Translations under genes and position numbers: made by a program
Notes under the pieces: generated by a model
Databases searched by the model: none
What the model saw: the letters and a program-made list of their open reading frames with translations, nothing else
Told to the model about the DNA's origin: nothing
Origin: Natrinema salsiterrestre
Lineage (GTDB): Archaea > Halobacteriota > Halobacteria > Halobacteriales > Natrialbaceae
NCBI RefSeq assembly: GCF_029502005.1
Contig: NZ_JAMQOT010000005.1
Location: 124,001-188,000, forward strand
Direction: 5' to 3'
DNA length: 64,000 bases
In this document: positions 62,196-64,000 of the stretch, piece by piece
How the letters are laid out: every line of letters starts with the position of its first letter
How positions within the stretch are numbered: position 1 is the stretch's first letter

Positions 62196-63488
62196 CTACT
62201 TCCCGTCGACGTCGTCCTCGGCGGTAACGACGGCCTCATCGACTACCGTTTGGTCGTCGGCTGTGCGGTACGGTCCGTCTTCTTCTCCTTCGGTTTCGAG
62301 CAAGTCGAACTCCTGATTGTCGTTCGTATCGCGATGGGCGACCGCGATCAGCGTCTCGTCCGCTTCGATGGACTCGTCGAGTTCGATTTCGCTATTCTCC
62401 CGTGTTCCCGGATCGTGGAAGTCGGAGACACCGCGGAAACTGGCCGTGATTTGTCCCTCGAGCAGCCCGCTGTCGTAGACCGCTACGAACCCACCGTCGG
62501 GTAGCGTCGCGGTTTCGATATCGATCGTGTCGCCGTCACTCGTCTGGTCGCCGAAGGTCACGCTGGCCTGTCCGCTGTCGCCGTCTTCGTCCCGGGCGTC
62601 CACCGCATCGGCGTCCTCGTCCGCGGCCTCTTCATCGTCGACATCTACTTCTTCGCCGTCGTCGCCGTCCTCCTCTTTGGGACCGGTCGGTCCTTCGGGT
62701 CCCGTGAGTTCTTCGTCGGTTTCGCTGGGTTCCGCTTCGATTTCGGTCTCTTCGTCGGTTTCGTTTGGCTCGTCTTCGGTCTCTTCGTCGGGTTCCGCTT
62801 CGGCTTCGCTCTCCCCGATGACGAAGACATCCACCCGTTCGATGAGGATTTCGAGGAAGCGGTCGCCGTCCACGGTTCTCTCATCGTCTCCGAGCATCTC
62901 TTCCGCCGGTTCGTCCTCGACACCGTCGAGGGAGACGACGGCGTCGTCGGTCACCGGTTCGTCGTCGGGCGTTCGGTACGGGACGTCCAGTCGTCCCTCA
63001 GTTTCGACGAAATCGTATTCCCGATTGTCGTTCGTGTCGCGGTGTGGCATCGCGAGCAGCGTCTCCGCGTCCGTGAGCGGCTCGTCGAGGGTCACCGCGA
63101 CGTTCTCGTGCGTTCCCGGCCCGAGAAACGCCGACACGCCGATGACACTGCCGACGACCTCGCCCTCGAGCAGCGTACTGTCGTGGATCACCACGAACCC
63201 CCCACTGGCCATCGTGACCTCGTCGACGACGACCGAGTTGCCGTCGCTCGTTTGATTTTCGAACGTCACTGTCGCTCCTTGCTGTTCGTGATCTCGCTCC
63301 ACGTCTCGGTCGTCCGCAAGCGCCGCGTCGTCGGCCGCCGATCCCCTGTCATCGGTTTGTTCAGCATCCCCGATCCCGTTTCCACTGACGGCGTTCGTCC
63401 CGGACGCCGTGCCGGCGGCTATCGCCCCGCTCGAGCACGCGACCAGTAACGCGACGGTCAGCGCCAGTGCCTGTTTGCGTGTATTCAT
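62196..63488 (-). CDS. Secreted surface protein with two DUF7282-like domains
   Basis: This 430-residue acidic protein has a Sec-type signal peptide (MNTRKQALALTVALLVACSS). Two similar domains (about 70-225 and 320-425) share FxxQTSDG, a (L)LEG segment, PGTxEN and AHRDTNDNxExDxxETEG motifs. An Asp/Glu/Thr-rich stalk of about 90 residues separates them. I believe the repeats correspond to DUF7282. It should sit outside the membrane, perhaps as a surface adhesin; no anchor helix is seen. Confidence 0.82.
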   Translation of the reverse strand: MNTRKQALALTVALLVACSSGAIAAGTASGTNAVSGNGIGDAEQTDDRGSAADDAALADDRDVERDHEQQGATVTFENQTSDGNSVVVDEVTMASGGFVVIHDSTLLEGEVVGSVIGVSAFLGPGTHENVAVTLDEPLTDAETLLAMPHRDTNDNREYDFVETEGRLDVPYRTPDDEPVTDDAVVSLDGVEDEPAEEMLGDDERTVDGDRFLEILIERVDVFVIGESEAEAEPDEETEDEPNETDEETEIEAEPSETDEELTGPEGPTGPKEEDGDDGEEVDVDDEEAADEDADAVDARDEDGDSGQASVTFGDQTSDGDTIDIETATLPDGGFVAVYDSGLLEGQITASFRGVSDFHDPGTRENSEIELDESIEADETLIAVAHRDTNDNQEFDLLETEGEEDGPYRTADDQTVVDEAVVTAEDDVDGK

Positions 63489-63653
63489 GGTGGCGTCCGG
63501 TACTCATCCTCGAGACAGCAAATGATAAACTGAGGTCACCTTTCCAGTGAGAAACCGAAAAATGCGGTCGGGAAGCGGTTCGTCGGGTACCTCTTTCGAA
63601 TCCGGAAAACGACTCTTATCGATATTTCTCCGCATCGCATCCGACCGTTGTAG

Positions 63654-63880
63654 CTGGCCTACGAGAACCTCACCGTTTCGAACGGCGAACCGACGGCGAC
63701 CTGCGGTGCCGTCCCGGTCGAAGATGCCGACCCCTCGGTCGGTGAAATCGCGGTTACCGCCGAAGGAGTGCCGGCATATCCGAGATCGTCGATACGGGTA
63801 TCGGAGACGAGATCGGCGAATTCGAGGACGTCACGCTCGAGCAGGCGCACCCATCCGAACTCCAGAACGCCGCCTGCTAA
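63654..63880 (+). pseudogene. Frameshifted 3' remnant of an acidic protein gene
   Basis: From 63654 the plus strand encodes LAYENLTVSNGEPTATCGAV and continues acidic to about 63766. The same style of sequence then resumes one frame back (SAGISEIVDTGIGDEI through SELQNAAC) to TAA at 63878-63880. A stop codon directly precedes 63654, so the 5' part is lost. A one-base loss near 63762-63768 would explain the shift. The parent family is not recognised. Confidence 0.65.
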
Positions 63881-64000
63881 CCGAGTCACCGCTCGGGTGA
63901 CCCGTTCGAGCTTGTCCTGTAGTACCGTTTCACACGATTTATCGTGACCAACGCAAAATTGCCATCGAGTGACGCCCGCCGATCCGCATCGCAATTCGAC

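Noticed and set aside
63659-63994. Minus-strand 111-residue ORF at the right edge
   Set aside because: It is largely antisense to the frameshifted plus-strand remnant, whose amino-acid composition is far more typical of this genome.
1-64000. CRISPR array, insertion sequence or provirus
   Set aside because: I saw no regularly spaced repeats, transposase, integrase or phage proteins; the tRNA repeats are the only integration-like signals.

Overview
The window is a chromosomal segment of a haloarchaeon (class Halobacteria; I would guess the Natrialbales, but the sequence does not settle the genus). The evidence is high GC with GC-rich third codon positions, very acidic predicted proteins, many leaderless genes with a TATA-like box about 25-28 nt before the start codon, Tat-type signal peptides instead of Sec, and archaeal genes such as Get3, Spt5/SecE, aMBF1, TrmB, PolX, endonuclease V and an archaeal-type PEP carboxylase homologue. 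I see no transposase, integrase, CRISPR array, rRNA or replication origin.

Layout. 1-9.7 kb: end of an aminotransferase, a membrane glycosyltransferase, a Get3/ArsA ATPase with a glycine-rich insertion, a stress protein, a tautomerase, an SLC13 anion carrier, a DUF5827-type protein overlapping a P-loop ATPase, a metallo-hydrolase and a membrane-anchored winged-helix regulator. 9.7-10.2 kb: tRNA-Glu(CTC) with a duplicated 3' end. 10.2-21.1 kb: mixed metabolism and membrane proteins, ending in PEP carboxylase. 21.2-23.8 kb: tRNA-Ser(CGA), again with a duplicated 3' end, then an orphan multi-[4Fe-4S] protein. 23.8-33 kb: a LeuA/CimA-type synthase, DUF192 and CPBP protease, a chemotaxis transducer, an HNH-like protein, an SDR, endonuclease V and a rhomboid protease with an AN1 finger. 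33.1-35.8 kb: DUF5788, PolX and Mut7-C, a nucleic-acid cluster. 35.8-42.2 kb: an enolase-superfamily enzyme, a PHP protein, a secreted lipase-like protein, SecE-Spt5 and an HtrA-like protease.

42.4-53.9 kb is the clearest functional module: a TrmB-type regulator, a GH15 glucoamylase-like enzyme, a full MalK/E/F/G-type ABC importer, a GH13 amylase and a gluconate-dehydratase-like enzyme. Neither glycosidase has a signal peptide. This suggests import of maltodextrin followed by cytoplasmic hydrolysis and feeding of the semi-phosphorylative Entner-Doudoroff route. Palindromes lie in or beside several promoters of this cluster.

54-64 kb: an AlaX editing protein, aMBF1, a Bat-type HTH regulator, an RND/MMPL exporter, a membrane J-domain protein, DNA polymerase IV with a PCNA-binding tail, a two-domain surface protein, and a frameshifted gene remnant.

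The most unusual non-coding signal is that both tRNA genes are followed, 110 and 130 bp downstream, by a direct repeat of their own T-arm/acceptor end. In both cases an inverted T-arm-like sequence and an AGCGGAGC word precede the repeat, which suggests a small shared element or integration footprint.
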